Shown here one piece after another: positions 31,806-43,771 of a stretch of 64,000 nt of DNA. Every line of letters begins with the position of its first letter. The first letter of the stretch is position 1. Below the pieces are notes generated by a model. The model ran no database searches, was not told where the DNA came from, and saw only the letters and a list, made by a program, of their open reading frames with translations. The DNA lies in the NCBI GenBank assembly GCA_030268105.1, contig BSDZ01000043.1, positions 39,343 through 103,342 of the forward strand, written 5' to 3'. Source of the stretch: Volvox africanus (taxonomy: Eukaryota; Chlorophyta; Chlorophyceae; Chlamydomonadales; Volvocaceae). The position numbers and the translations under genes are program-made.

Positions 31806-32722
31806 GGGCTTGCCTGGGTTCCTGTGGAGGGGGCACCGCCCGGGATTTCTGAACTAACGCGTGGTCGGTGGTCATCCTTACGGCCAGCCGTGAAGGCATT
31901 GTTGCCTTGCGTACTTGGACACATCGAGCGAGTTATTGTGCGACGCATCACGCTTGACGGACGCACGGGACTTCTCTACTTCGATCCGTTGTGTAATTTG
32001 TTTACACCTCGCCGTCCCCTGTCGTCTATCGATCTGTCTAACCACGTGGTTTTGTTCATCCCCTCGTCTCTGCGTGAGATTTCGGAACAGTTGGCCGTTT
32101 ATAGGAGATGTAGGCGTCAATATCCAGGCACCGCCGCATGTGTATTACTCCCCGCTTTCTGTCGGTGCAAGGCAGAGGCATCGTTAAGGGGTATGCGGCG
32201 TGTCCACCGGCTCGAGCCGGGCACCGTTTTGTTAAATGGTGTGGATCGGGAGGGTACGCTGGCTCCGTGGCCAGGCACATCCTACTCGGTTGACGTTTGG
32301 TATGAAGCTCCTGATGAGGGTGCCGTAGGTTACGGACCCGCCTAACGTTATCTGCTGGGCAGTCGCTCGCAGATAACCGTGTCCCAGTGGTTCAGATCGG
32401 TTTGAATGGCCGTACTCTGAAGGCACTTGTTGACACCGGTGCCAGCGACGACTTCATCTCTGTCGCAGAGGTGAATGCGCTGGGGTTGACCCCAGAGTCG
32501 TCTGATTGTCCACAGGTTACCCTTGCTGACGGGGGTAAGCATCCCATCGTGGGCAGGATTACCCTTAGCCTATCGATAGGCCCTTTGCATGTTGTGACCC
32601 GGCCGTACGTGCTGCAGGGCTTAGCAGAGACTGCACCGTACATAATGGGGTCTTCGACATTACGGCAGTACCGCGCGCGCATCGACATGGAGACCGCAAC
32701 CCTGCATATGTGCAAGGGTACT
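31806..32722 (+). pseudogene. pol: Pol N-terminal part of element A3 (MTase-like segment and protease)
   Basis: Continues in the frame of the TAG at 31803 (31824-32345 open). It then shifts into the retropepsin frame (32387 on) with [15 protein letters not shown], and runs into a solo LTR at 32723. The region between gag and protease contains a [11 protein letters not shown]...GMRRVHRxEPGT block reminiscent of the degenerate methyltransferase-like segments of algal gypsy elements. Confidence 0.8.
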
Positions 32723-33588
32723 TGTTGTACCTCTCGTTCGCGTTTGCTCATAAGTATCTGCACGTCTGAAGGCTTTCGACACCGATGCGTGAGCACTTGC
32801 AAGTACAACAAGGCAAGCGCGAGCAAACAGAGACAGCGGAAGACTTCAAGACAAGAAGAGATATAACTTACAGTCTTACAGATCGGTGCGGTGCAATGGA
32901 CGCAATCACCGTCAGCGCCGGAAGAAAGCAATCATCACGCGGCGGTGATAGCGAAGTTTAGGCTTAGCTCGGGCTAAGTAGAGTAGCATATAGCAATGAT
33001 AATGTAGAACACACGAGTGTTCTCCTGTGTCGAATATCTTATCTTGCTTAGCCGTCTGTTATACTCGTATAGCCGTCTGTTATAACGTCCTCGCATCTGT
33101 TATACTCGTAGCATCCCGATGCCGTACGATTCACACTAGGAGGCCGATCCTAAGTGTGACAACCCTACTGCGTATAGGCGATGTCCATGTATAACAACGT
33201 ATAAGCCTTTCCGGCATTCGCATGATGCAAGGGTCCGAATAACGATATTCGGTTGCAAGGCATGCATCGCGACGAGTGCGGCGCTCTCAACGTGTGCTGT
33301 AATGAAGTAATATTATATCAAATAATATTACTTATCGTTTCGTAGCACGAGCATAATGCGCACTTCAATGATTCGGTAATCCATGCATGCTAGGCGGATT
33401 TGCCATGATGCGATGTCGCGATGGATAATGATAACATGCCAAATGCATATATAAATGTATGCGAATACATCTATATCATGCAGGTTCATTCATATGCAAT
33501 AGTCATTCATGCGTTCATCAAGATAACACTTCACCTCGTAGGGTCGCATCAACCTACGTATCGGCGGGAAATGAACCGTAGCACAACA
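32723..33588 (-). mobile_element. Solo family A LTR with 5-bp target duplication GTACT
   Basis: 866 bp, minus orientation, flanked by GTACT at 32718-32722 and 33589-33593. The uninterrupted pol of other copies reads GGGTACTCTGTCG here, so this is a clean insertion followed by LTR-LTR recombination. An internal duplication of GCCGTCTGTTATA (about 33051-33090) makes it longer than its relatives. Confidence 0.95.
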
Positions 33589-34048
33589 GTACTCTGTCGA
33601 TTAAGGTACCTTTCCTGTCGTTCGAACATGTCACACCAAAGGAGGGCGAAGCTGAGGCGGTGCCTATGGTTAATTTCGCTGTGACCGCAATGGCCGCGCG
33701 AATCAAACCAGAGCTAGTCGGGCGTAAGGAGGCCGTCCGTTTGTTACGGAAGGGTGCCCACGGACTGCTTTTGAGGCCGCGGGTGGGCTGTTGTGCCACC
33801 ACCGTGCAGATTTCAATATATCCTGAGGTTGAGGCCCTACTGTCGCAGTATGAGGACGTCTTTAAAGATATCCCTGGCCTACCACCTATGCGTCCTGTTG
33901 ATCACACAATCCCTCTTATGCCTGGAGCGCAGCCTACGGCCCAGCCAATTTACAGGTAGAGTCCATTGGAGCTGGACGAGGTGAAGCGCCAGGTGACGGA
34001 TTTGCTCGCGAAGGGTATGATACGCCCCAGCACATCCCCGTATTCTGC
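33589..34048 (+). pseudogene. pol: Pol of element A3, continuation into RT N-terminus
   Basis: Continues the frame interrupted by the solo LTR ([15 protein letters not shown]... to [16 protein letters not shown]). One in-frame TAG (33957) occurs before the RT. It ends abruptly at 34048, where a minus-strand LTR fragment begins. Confidence 0.85.
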
Positions 34049-34124
34049 GTTCATCAAGATAACACTTCGCCTTGTAGGGTCGCATCGACCTACACATCGG
34101 AGGGAAACGAACCGTAGCACAACA
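34049..34124 (-). mobile_element. Truncated 3' LTR (first 76 bp) of minus-strand element A4'
   Basis: Minus-strand TGTTGTGCTACGG at 34124 adjoins the polypurine tract. Only 76 bp remain before the junction with A3 pol at 34048/34049, which shows TGCG-type microhomology. Confidence 0.9.
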
Positions 34125-34140
34125 ATTATCCCCCCTCCCG
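34125..34140 (-). other. Polypurine tract of element A4'
   Basis: Minus-strand GGGAGGGGGGATAAT immediately upstream of the 3' LTR, the expected plus-strand primer for Ty3/gypsy elements. Confidence 0.8.
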
Positions 34141-34183
34141 TATGCAGCGTCCCTCGCTGCTTCATACAGCCTCGACTGCAGGG

Positions 34184-37100
34184 TCATTGGGCTTGCGTGG
34201 CACGTTTGCGGGCTTCCTCGAGCAGGGGCTTCATGTCCTGCGAGAAGTTGCGTGCCGGTTCCCATGAGTTGTGCTCGCTGGTATACCCTGTCCACTTGAC
34301 CAAGTACTCGTGTACTGTCCGCTTACGTCGGTGTCGGCCCACACGATGTGCGCGATAATCTAACACCCGCTCCACATCGTAAAACTTCTGTTTACCAGTG
34401 ATCCAGGTCTCGGGAACTGGTTCTATCGCTGCGGGGGGCGTTAGCAGGCTCAGGGACGGGTTCCGTACCACGATAAGGACGAACAAGCGATACGTGAAAA
34501 CGTGGGGTGAATGGTCATATCAGCGGGCAATGCAAGCTCCACAGCCACATTCCCAACCATGCGCATGACAGGATACGGACCAATCCAGCGGGGTAAGAGT
34601 TTTCGGGATCCGTCGGCCAAGGAACGCAAGTTCTTGGTGCTTAGCAACACGAGTTTCCCTTCCGAAAACGTCACATCCTGCTTGGATTTGTTGTAGTATT
34701 CCGTCGTTCGTTGCTGCGCCGCGTCCAAACACGACTTCGCGTCTGTGATTCGGGACATTAAAAACTTGGCAAAAGGTTTAGCAGCAGGCACGTTCACTTC
34801 CAACTCACGCCACACGGGTAGCGCGGGATGAAACCCGTAGTTGAGAAAGAACGGACTTTTGCCTGTAGAGCGGTTAATAGCGTTGTTAAGCGCGAATTCT
34901 GCCGCAGTCAAATACGTATCCCAAACGAGAGGTGTGCGACCAGCATAATTGCGCAACATATCACCCAACGTGCGGTTTGTGCGTTCGGTTTGACCATCAG
35001 TCTGCGGGTGGTACGCTGTGCTCAGGTTGACACGCATGCCAACTAGCTTGCAGAGTGCTTCCCAAAACTTAGACGTGAACTGTCCACCGCGGTCCGAGAT
35101 CACATTTTTGGGAACCCCGTGTAACCGAACCACATTGTCGAAAAACAAACGTGCGGTTTGCTCAGCCGTGCAGGATGATGTGCATGGTGCTAGGTGGACC
35201 ATCTTAGTCAGGCGATCGACCATTACGAACACCGCATCATATCCCCCCTCAGTTTTGGGCAGCGCGACTATGAAGTCCATGGAAACACTTTCCCAAGGCG
35301 CATCCGGACAGGCAACGGTTGCAACAACCCATGACCCTTACCGGACAAAGCCTTATTGCGCTGGCACAGACTGCATGTCTGTACGAAGTTCGCCGCATCG
35401 TTAGCCAAACGAGGCCACCAAAAGGAACGTTGCACCAACTCGACCAACCGCTTGCTACCAGGGTGTCCTGCTAACGGGTCCTCGTGGAACCACGCAAGGA
35501 TGTCGTAGCGTAGCGCGTCGTCGTTCGGAACGACGATTTGCGTAGCTGCACCCTCCGTCCGTAGCCAAAGGCCATTCTGCTTGCGAAGGTTTTCTACATT
35601 AGGCGGTTCTGAGAACCAGGCATCAGCATTGTAGGCCACCTTCAACCGCTCCGCGAGGTCCGTCGTGATCGGCACCTCCTCGTTATGCGGTCGCACGACG
35701 GGCGCTGCTAAAATTGCAGCGTGTAGCAACGGATGTCGACTGAGAGCATCAGCAATATTTAGTTTACCAGAAATGTACTCCCAGGTGCAGTCGAACCTAG
35801 CTAGGTATTCCATCCACCTAGCCTGACGGCGGTTCAACGTCGGAACGCTTTGCAAAAACGTTAGGGGCTTGTGTCAGTCTTTAAAGTAAATGGGGCGTCC
35901 CTCGAGGTAACAGTGCCATTCCTTTAAAGCATGCAGCACTGCCAGAAGCTCCTGTTCCCCGGTGGTGTAGCAAATCTCCGCACCAGAAAACTTCTTACTC
36001 GTGAAAGTGATCAGTCGCCCTTTCTGTAACAATACAGCGCCACTTCCAAATACTGAGGCATCAGACACTACCTCAACATGAAACGGCAACAAGTAATCAG
36101 GGAATGCAAGGGTGACATCTTCGGCAACGGTTCGCTTGAGCTGTTCGAATGCCCGCTGGCATTGCAACGTCCACGACTTGAGCGAAACAAAAACGCCTTT
36201 GCGAGTTAAGTTAGTAAGCGGGGCCGCAATGATGGAATATTTTTCAATGAACTTCCGGAAATAATTGGTCAAGCCAAGGAACTTACGCAGCTCCGTGAGG
36301 TTCTGAGGCGCGGGCCAATCGCGAACCACGGCGACCTTCCGCGGGTCCATCTTCACACCAGTGGCCGACACAATGTGGCCCAAATATTCCACCTGAGGCT
36401 GCGCCCAAAAGCATTTGGCGCGTTTAGCAAACAATTGCTCCCAGCCTCATAACGTCAAGCACAAGCCGAAGATGCTCCAAGTGCTCCTCGCGCGTCTTAG
36501 AATAAACCAAAATGTCATCCAGGTAGCAAACAACGAACCTGTCGATAAACGGCCTAAACATTCGGTCCATAACCGCCTGAAACGTTGCAGGGGCATTAGT
36601 CAAACCAAACGATAGAACCGTATACTCAAAGTGACCGAAGGGCGTCCGAAAAGCGGTTTTCGGGATATCAGAGGCAGCGATGCGAATCTGATTATAGCCC
36701 TGTTGCAAGTCAATCGAGGAAAAATAAGCCGAGCCCTTCAGCTTATCCAACAGGTCGTCAACGCGTGGCAAAGGGTAGCGATTTTTCACCGTACTCGCAT
36801 TCAACTCCCGGTAATCGATGCACATGTGCAAGGTCCCATCCTTCTTACCGACGAACAAAATCGGTGCAGAATACGGGGATGTGCTGGGGCGTATCATACC
36901 CTTCGCGAGCAAATCCGTCACCTGGCGCTTTACCTCGTCCAGCTCCAATGGACTCAACCTGTACATTGGCCGGGCCGTAGGCTGCGCTCCAGGCATGAGA
37001 GGGATTGTGTGATCAACAGGACGCATAGGTGGTAGGCCAGGGATATCTTGAAAGACGTCCTCATACTGCGACAGTAGGGCCTCAACCTCAGGATAGACAG

Positions 37101-38240
37101 AAATCTGCGCGGTGGTGGCACAACAGCCCACCCGCGGCCTCAAAAGCAGTCCGTGGGCACCCTTCCATAACAAACGGACGGCCTCCTTACGCCCGACTAG
37201 CTCTGGTACGATTCCTGCGGCCATTGCGGTCACAGCGAAATTAACCATAGGCACCGCCTCAGTTTCGCCCTCCTTTGGTGTGACATGTTCGAACGACAGG
37301 AAAGGTACCTTAATCGACAGAGTACCCTTGCACATATGCAGGGTTGCGGTCTCCATGTCGATGCGCGTGCGGTACTACTTGCCGTAATGTCGAAGACCCC
37401 ATTATGTACGGTGCAGTCTCTGCTAAGCCCTGCAGCACGTACGGCCGGGTCACAACACGCAAAGGGCCTATCGATAGGCTAAGGGTAATCCTGCCCACGA
37501 TGGGATGCTTACCCCCGTCAGCAAGGGTAACCTGTGGACAATCAGACGACTCTGGGGTCAACCCCAGCGCATTCACCTCTGCGACAGAGATGAAGTCGTC
37601 GCTGGCACCGGTGTCAACAAGTGCCTTCAGAGTACGGCCATTCAAACCGATCTGAACCACTGGGACACGGTTATCTACGAGCGACTGCCCAGCAGATAAC
37701 GTTAGTGCACTTAGGGCGGGTCCGTAACCTACGGCACCCTCATCAGGAGCTTCGTACCAAACGTCAACCGAGTAGGATATCCCTGGCTACGGAGCCAGCA
37801 TAACCCTCCCGATCCACACCATTAAACAAAACGGTGCCCGGCTCGAACCGGTGGACACACCGCATACCCCTCAACGATGCCTCTGCCTTGCGCCGACAGA
37901 AAGCGGGGAGTAATACACATGCGGCGGTGCCTGGATATTGACGCCTACATCTCCTATAAACGGCCAACTGTTCCGACATCTCACGCAGAGACGAGGGGGT
38001 GAACAAAACCACGTGGTTAGACAGATCGATAGACGACAGGGGACGGCGAGGTGTAAACAAATTACACAACGGATCGAAGCAGAGAAGTCCCGTGCGTCCG
38101 TCAAGCATGATGCGTCGCGCAATGACTCGCTCGATGTGTCCAAGTACGCAAGGCAACAATGCCTTCACGGCTGGCCGTAAGGATGACCACCGACCACGCG
38201 TTAGTTCAGAAATCCCGGGTGGTGCCCCCTCCACAGGAAC
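34184..38240 (-). pseudogene. pol: Near-complete gypsy pol of element A4', frameshifted
   Basis: Domains in order on the minus strand. MTase-like segment 37764-38240. Retropepsin DTGASDDF (about 37610). RT 36424-37000 with [15 protein letters not shown] and YLDDILVYS. RNase H (36060 region, [12 protein letters not shown]). Integrase zinc finger (HxxxxxxH...CSLCQRNK, about 35370-35480). Integrase core 34700-35280 with DRLTKMVHLAP, DRGGQF and AYHPQTDGQTER. Integrase C-terminus, then chromodomain 34184-34400 ([15 protein letters not shown]) ending in TGA. Five or more frame changes break it. The domain order RT-RH-IN-chromodomain is diagnostic of Ty3/gypsy chromoviruses. Confidence 0.9.
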
Positions 38241-39400
38241 CCGGGCAAGCTCGGCTGAGGTACAAACGGCGGCAGTAACGGGCAATCCTTCGTAGGATGG
38301 CTCTCCGCGCACCGTAGACAAACATTGGCCGCTTTCTGACGTTCAAACTCGGAACGATTGCAATTCCATTTTGGCATAAAGGAGTCATCCGTGCGAGTCC
38401 GCTTCGCTTTGGGGTCAGAGCAACTGTGCGGCTGCCGACGACGGCGCACCACCACGCTTCCTGCTCTTAGCTGGGTCCGACTCGGACCTGCTCCTCCTGA
38501 CCCGCGGACACCCGAGCTAGCGCCCCCGCGCGCCTGGTGTTGCCGGTTGCTGCGTCGCGTTGCGGCAGTAGGCGTGGGGCGGGTCGCTCCGAGTTCCTGG
38601 TCGAGAGCTACAGCTTCCCCAAGCGGATCCTGCACTTGCACAGCATTTGCACGAGGGACAGACTTGACTTCTTCCTCACCGGCAAGGAGTCGTATCTCCG
38701 TACCCTTAGCAAAAGTGACCAAGGCATCATAATGACTTGATCGGCACACCAGCCAAGTCAGTAGCGCACCATTTAGCCAAAAGTTTCGTCAGGCCTCGCT
38801 TAAAACCAAAAGACACGCTCGGTTTCAGTGAGATCAGCAATGGGGGTCACAAGTGCTTCGAAGCATGACTGGTACGCAGGTACATTTTCACCCCGACGCA
38901 TGTGGTAGCTACCGGATGCCAAGACCTTACGAGCCTCCACATCACGTGCTTGCACCTCAGTAGCGAACCGTGCGAGCAAAGCGGCGATCATCTCGTCAAA
39001 GGTATAGTCGCCCCGGGCGGTGGTCCATTCGCGATACCAGTCCTTCGCTGAGCCCTCGAGGGTGTTACCAACGAAGAGACACCTGATACCATCATTATCG
39101 CCACATGAACAGCCTGGAGATACTTTTTAGCGTCACGCACGTACGCACGAGTTGCATCGGCTATGCTATGTCCTGGTGTCTTTTCAGTCAGCGAGATATT
39201 GAGCCTAGGAACGGGAATTGACAATCTCATCACCTCAGGGATGTCATCATGCCCTCGAGCTTGAGGTAATGGAAAAGGGGCTCTTGAGTGGCTCGCGTGC
39301 CAACAGTCTCAAGACCTCTATCCGGTGCTCTAGCAGCCACAACAAAATCGGGTTGGCTAGCTAAGCTAGTGTGCGGCGTATCGTCGTGTTCCGCGGACAT
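38201..39400 (-). pseudogene. gag: Gag of element A4', frameshifted and deleted
   Basis: Same gag as A1, in several pieces (39361-39400 start MSAEHDDTP, 38988-39233, 38800-38991, 38201-38749). A deletion of about 100 bp lies near 39275, and there are single-base indels. It shares with A1 the 7-bp deletion that removes the gag-terminal UAG (near 38250). Confidence 0.85.
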
Positions 39401-39867
39401 GGAGCACGAAGCGATACCCTAGGTTTGCGTAATAGAAGCCGACTTCTATCGCAAAGGGCAAGAGTACAAAGCGATTCGGTGAGCCTACCGACAGTACTCT
39501 TGAGAAGATTCAGTAAACTCAGCAAGTACTTGCCCAGCTGAGTCCTGATCTCCGTAGTTTGGGCGATGAGAGTCGCCAAATGGTCCGGACGAAAGCCGGT
39601 CTCAGTCGCCGCGGCAAGCAATGCCAGTGCACTGAGATTACCTGCGACTCAGAGCGTACACTTACACAACAAGTGCAGCAATCTAAGCAAAAGCAATTAA
39701 ACAATTACAAACCGGAAGCGGCGGCGTCCAAAACGGCGCGGCCTAGGTCTTCGGCAAAAGTATCTAGCGGTCCTCGTGGTTCGTCGCTGGAACTCGCCAT
39801 AGAAAGAACCTACTTCCGATTAGACAAAGAGAGACAGTTAGGCAACGAACCTGTCTCGATACCAATT
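39401..39867 (-). other. 5' leader of element A4'
   Basis: Contains the PBS-like TTGGTATCGAGACAGG next to the LTR and the two leader coding segments of family A (leader ATG mutated to ATA). Confidence 0.7.
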
Positions 39868-40703
39868 TGTTGTACCTCTCCTTCGTGTTTGCACATAAGT
39901 ATCTGCACGTCTGAAGGCTTTGGACACCGATGCGCGAGCACTTGCAAGTACAGCAAGGCAAGCGTGAGCAAACAGAGACAGCGGAAAGACTTCAAGACAA
40001 GAAGAGATATAACTTACAGTTCTTACAGATCGAAGCGATGCAATGGACGAAATCGCCGTCAGAGCCAGAAGCAAGCAATCATCACGCGGTGGTGATAAGC
40101 GAAGTTTAGGCTTAGCTCGGGCTAAGTAGAATAGCGTATAGTGATTATAGTGTAGAACACACGAATGTTCTCCGGTATCGAATGTCTTATCTTGCTTAGC
40201 CGTCCTCGCATCTGTTATACTCGCAGCATCCCAATTGTGTACGATTCACACTAGGAGGCCGATCCTAAGTGTGACAACCCTACTGCGTATAGGCGATGTC
40301 CAAGCATAACAACGTATAAGCCTTTCTGGCATTCGCATGATGCAAGGGTCCGAATAACGATATTCGGTTGCAAGGCATGCATCGCGACGAGTGCGGCGCT
40401 CTCAACGTGTGCTGTATGAAGTAATATTATACCAGATAATATTACTTATCGTTTCGTAGCACGAGCATAATGCGCACTTTAATGATTCGGGATTTCATGC
40501 ATGCTAGGCGGATTTGCCATGATGCGATGTCGCGATGGACAATGAATAACATGCCAAATGCATATATAAATGTATGCGAATACACCTATATCATGCAGGT
40601 TCATTCATATGCAATAATCATTCATGCGTTCATCAAGATAACACTTCGCCTTGTAGGGTCGCAGCGACCTACGCATCGGCGGGAAACGAACCGTAGCACA
40701 ACA
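39868..40703 (-). mobile_element. Family A LTR, 5' LTR of element A4'
   Basis: 836 bp with intact termini (TGTTGTGC at 40703, TACAACA at 39868). Five bases after it (TCCCG) differ from those before the A3 LTR, so the 29277-40703 block did not move as one unit. Confidence 0.95.
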
Positions 40704-41159
40704 TCCCGTACATGGATGGATAATGAGCTTCCTGTGCGTATGCATGTAAATTTACTATGCAGGTCTATTATTCGTTATTGGGCAATTTACTAAGTGTAAA
40801 TTACGCAGACATGCATGTTCCACATTATTATTTAGTACTTCACATGCATGAGTGCTGCCTGTCGCACTCCATACAATGAAGTCCTTTCTCTTGTCAGATT
40901 ACAGTTCTTTAAGAAAAACAGTCTCATCCTGCTACGTACTGTATATTGAACATGCTCATAACCACTCCCTTTATTAGGCTTTTTCTGTGGCATCACTTTC
41001 GGTTTGCTGGTGCCTCTTACGCTGCTCTTTATGCCCCTGTTTTAGATGATGTATATGTAACAGAATTTTTAGTGTGGATACTCATGGGTTCTTCTGTCTT
41101 TGTTCTCATGACAGTGTTGGGCATTGCGATAGGGCAGTACCGCTCAACGGTGTCATTTA
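40704..41159 (+). other. Flanking segment with a short membrane-protein-like frame
   Basis: Frame 40952-41159 (ATG at 40952) includes FLVWILMGSSVFVLMTVLGIAIGQ, a convincing membrane span, and is cut by a family B LTR at 41160. It could be an exon of a host gene or a piece of another mobile element. Not recognised. Confidence 0.3.
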
Positions 41160-41962
41160 TGTGTATGCCAGTTCGATTACCGTTATGTCGAAGTAGGCTG
41201 CAATCTATCCGAGCACTATTGAACATGATGTAAGCATATTAGCATGATATTTTCGAATATATCTAGCTAATGAAGCACGCTGCATTATCACTCGCGACAT
41301 CACGCTGTTGGTCAACATGTTTGACTTGAGGCTGATATCAATGCACGAATCCACCATTGGCATAGTATACCACTAATAATGTTTCAAATATTATTACCTC
41401 ATCCGTATCATAAACCATACGCGTATGCGGGAATGCGACGATCGCAATGGTTGGGTCGGCAACCGAATATCGATATTCGGACCTTTGCATATTGCATACG
41501 TTGCATCCACTAATATCACGGATTACACGATATTTAGAACAGTGCCATGATAGTACTCACACTTGAGATCGGAATCCAGTGAGACTTGTACTGCACATCG
41601 GTATCGTGAATGTGATAGGTGCGAGGACAGCCGCCTAGAGACCGAAGTCGGCACGATGCTACTTTGGATTGTGTACCCACGGGTTCAACTCAATCTAACT
41701 CTCATAGCATACGTATTATTCGGCCTGAGCTATTCCAGCATACCATATCCAGCCGGATGATGAACGCTGCCTGCGGGGTCTGACGGCAGACTTCTATTCT
41801 GCAATCAAAGATCATTCTAAGTTGAATCTTTCCTTGATGATAAGTCTTCCACTGTCACATTACTCACATTGAATCGCCTTGCTGTTCGTAAGCACGATGC
41901 ACGTGTAGCTAACACTCAGACGTGCAGGTTCAGTGCATGGTTGAAGAAGGAAGGATACAACA
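41160..41962 (+). mobile_element. Family B LTR (subtype B2), first copy
   Basis: Aligns with 44800-45620 throughout, from a degraded TGTGTATGCC start to GGATACAACA. It is followed by a leader that differs from B1. Confidence 0.85.
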
Positions 41963-42184
41963 AATTTGGTAGTGAGACGTTTCGACTCACGGCTGTTAAG
42001 TTCTCGCACGAACGAGTGGCGGCGAAAGGCATCACAAGACAACCCCACTGGAAAGTCTGTGATGCACAATCTTATTTCCAAATCACTGGTGTCGTGTTTA
42101 TCCTTCAACACTAATCATATATTTGCTATCAGGATCCTCGGCAAGTTTATACCTGCACCGATTCGTGGCTTGGAAAATTAACCG
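41963..42184 (+). mobile_element. Leader remnant of the B2 element
   Basis: Starts AATTTGGTAGTGAGACG, a variant primer-binding site, and shares blocks (CGTGCGAGCGAG-type, ACCAATCATAT) with 43443-43640. It ends at about 42184. Confidence 0.55.
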
Positions 42185-42453
42185 AGAAAAAAACAAGCGG
42201 TTCAGGCCTCAGGGGCAAGGAGCTCGCGCGTGGTGTGTATGTGGATGCGGGTTTGACTTATAGGGGCGGAGAGACATGCAGCAGCTGAAAAAATCTCCAT
42301 ATGCTGAAACCTCTCCCGCCCCCACCCACCACACCTTCTTGCCCCCGAAAATATCACGCTCTTCCCCAGCTGTTATTCTGTCTCTTACACTGTCCACATA
42401 TAGACAGGCACGGGGTGTCGTAACCCGCCATCAACTCGCCGCACATTAAGTAC

Positions 42454-42628
42454 CTGTACAGCAGCAACTTATTTCCGCATGCCAAAGATATGAACTGGTC
42501 CATGTACACGAAGCGAGCCGTGCGAACCTCGTGGTGCAGCAGCGGATTGGCAGCGGGCACGGCTGCCAGTGGCGGGGCCGCCCGCCGGCAGTGGCGGCGG
42601 CGGCGGTGTGGTGGGTGCGCCGGCAGGG
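42454..42628 (-). pseudogene. Host exon fragment, possible beta-propeller protein, cut by an LTR
   Basis: GC-rich segment unlike its AT-rich neighbours. Minus-strand reading gives a Pro/Arg/Ala-rich stretch, then HHEVRTARFVYMDQF and SLACGNKLLLYR. It ends TACAG|GTACTT, a good donor at 42453. The alternating hydrophobic pattern resembles a WD40-type strand pair, but family assignment is tentative. The upstream side is interrupted at 42629 by a family B LTR. Confidence 0.4.
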
Positions 42629-43442
42629 TGTTGTACGCTGGTTCGATCATCGTTCATACCAAAGTAGACCGCAATACAATTCGAGCATTATGAAGCATGA
42701 CATAATCATATTAGCATGATATATTCGAGTATATCTAGCTAATCAGGCACGTCGCATTATCATCTACGACATCGCGCTGTCGGTCAACATGTTTGACTCG
42801 AGGCTGATATTAATGCGAGATCTATCCGTTGGCATAATATTCCACGTAATAATACTTTAAATATTATTACCTCATCTGTGTCATAAACCATACGTGTATG
42901 CAAGAACGCGACGATCGTGATGGTTGGGTCGGCAACCGAATATCATATTCGGACCTTCGCATATTGCATGCGTTGCATCCATTAATATCACGGATTACGC
43001 GATATTCAGAATAGTGCTACGAAGGTACTCACACTTGAGATCAGAATCCAGTGAGACCTGTACTGCACATCGGTATCACGGCGTGATAGATGCGAGGACG
43101 GCCGCCTAGAGACCGAAGTCGGCTCGATGCTACTTTGGACCAAGTACTTGCATACTTAATGCTATCTATTCACATACATACGTTTTACTCATTTATATTC
43201 GGCCTGAGCTATTCTAGCATATCATCTTCAGCCGGATGATGAAACATTGCCCGCGGGGTCTGACGGCCGACTACCAATCTGTAACCGAAGACTATTGTAG
43301 TTGGATCTTTCCTTGTTGTTGAGTCTTTTCGCTCTCACTTTACTCGCATTGAATCACCTTACTGTTCGTAAGCACGGTACGCACTTAGCTAACATCCAGA
43401 CGTGCAGATTCAGTGCATGATCGAGGAAGGAAGGATACAACA
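42629..43442 (+). mobile_element. Family B LTR (subtype B2), second copy
   Basis: 814 bp from TGTTGTACGCTGG to GGATACAACA. Contains GTAATAATA/TATTATTAC and other family B palindromes. Confidence 0.9.
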
Positions 43443-43771
43443 AATTTGGTAGACGAGACGGTTTGACTCACGGCTGTCTCATCATTACTATTGGAGAGTA
43501 GATTCTCGTGCGAGCGAGCGGCGGCGAGGAGTATCACGGGATAACCTCGTCAGAAAACCGGTATTGTAATATTCTCTTTCCAAACTATTGATATAATATT
43601 TGTCCTTTCATACCAATCATATCTACGCTACCAGTGAAGTCTTAAATCCACAGAAGGGGATTCCATCGCCATCATACTCGGAATTGTTTATCTGATAGTT
43701 GAAACATCTGGCAGAATCAGCTACTAAGACTACATCAATTTGAAGGTTACAACGCGTTGGTGGGTTACATT
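43443..43771 (+). mobile_element. Internal region of the second B2 element, left part
   Basis: Begins AATTTGGTAGACGAGACG (variant PBS). No coding frame is recognised. It is interrupted by a solo family A LTR and resumes at 44593. Confidence 0.55.
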
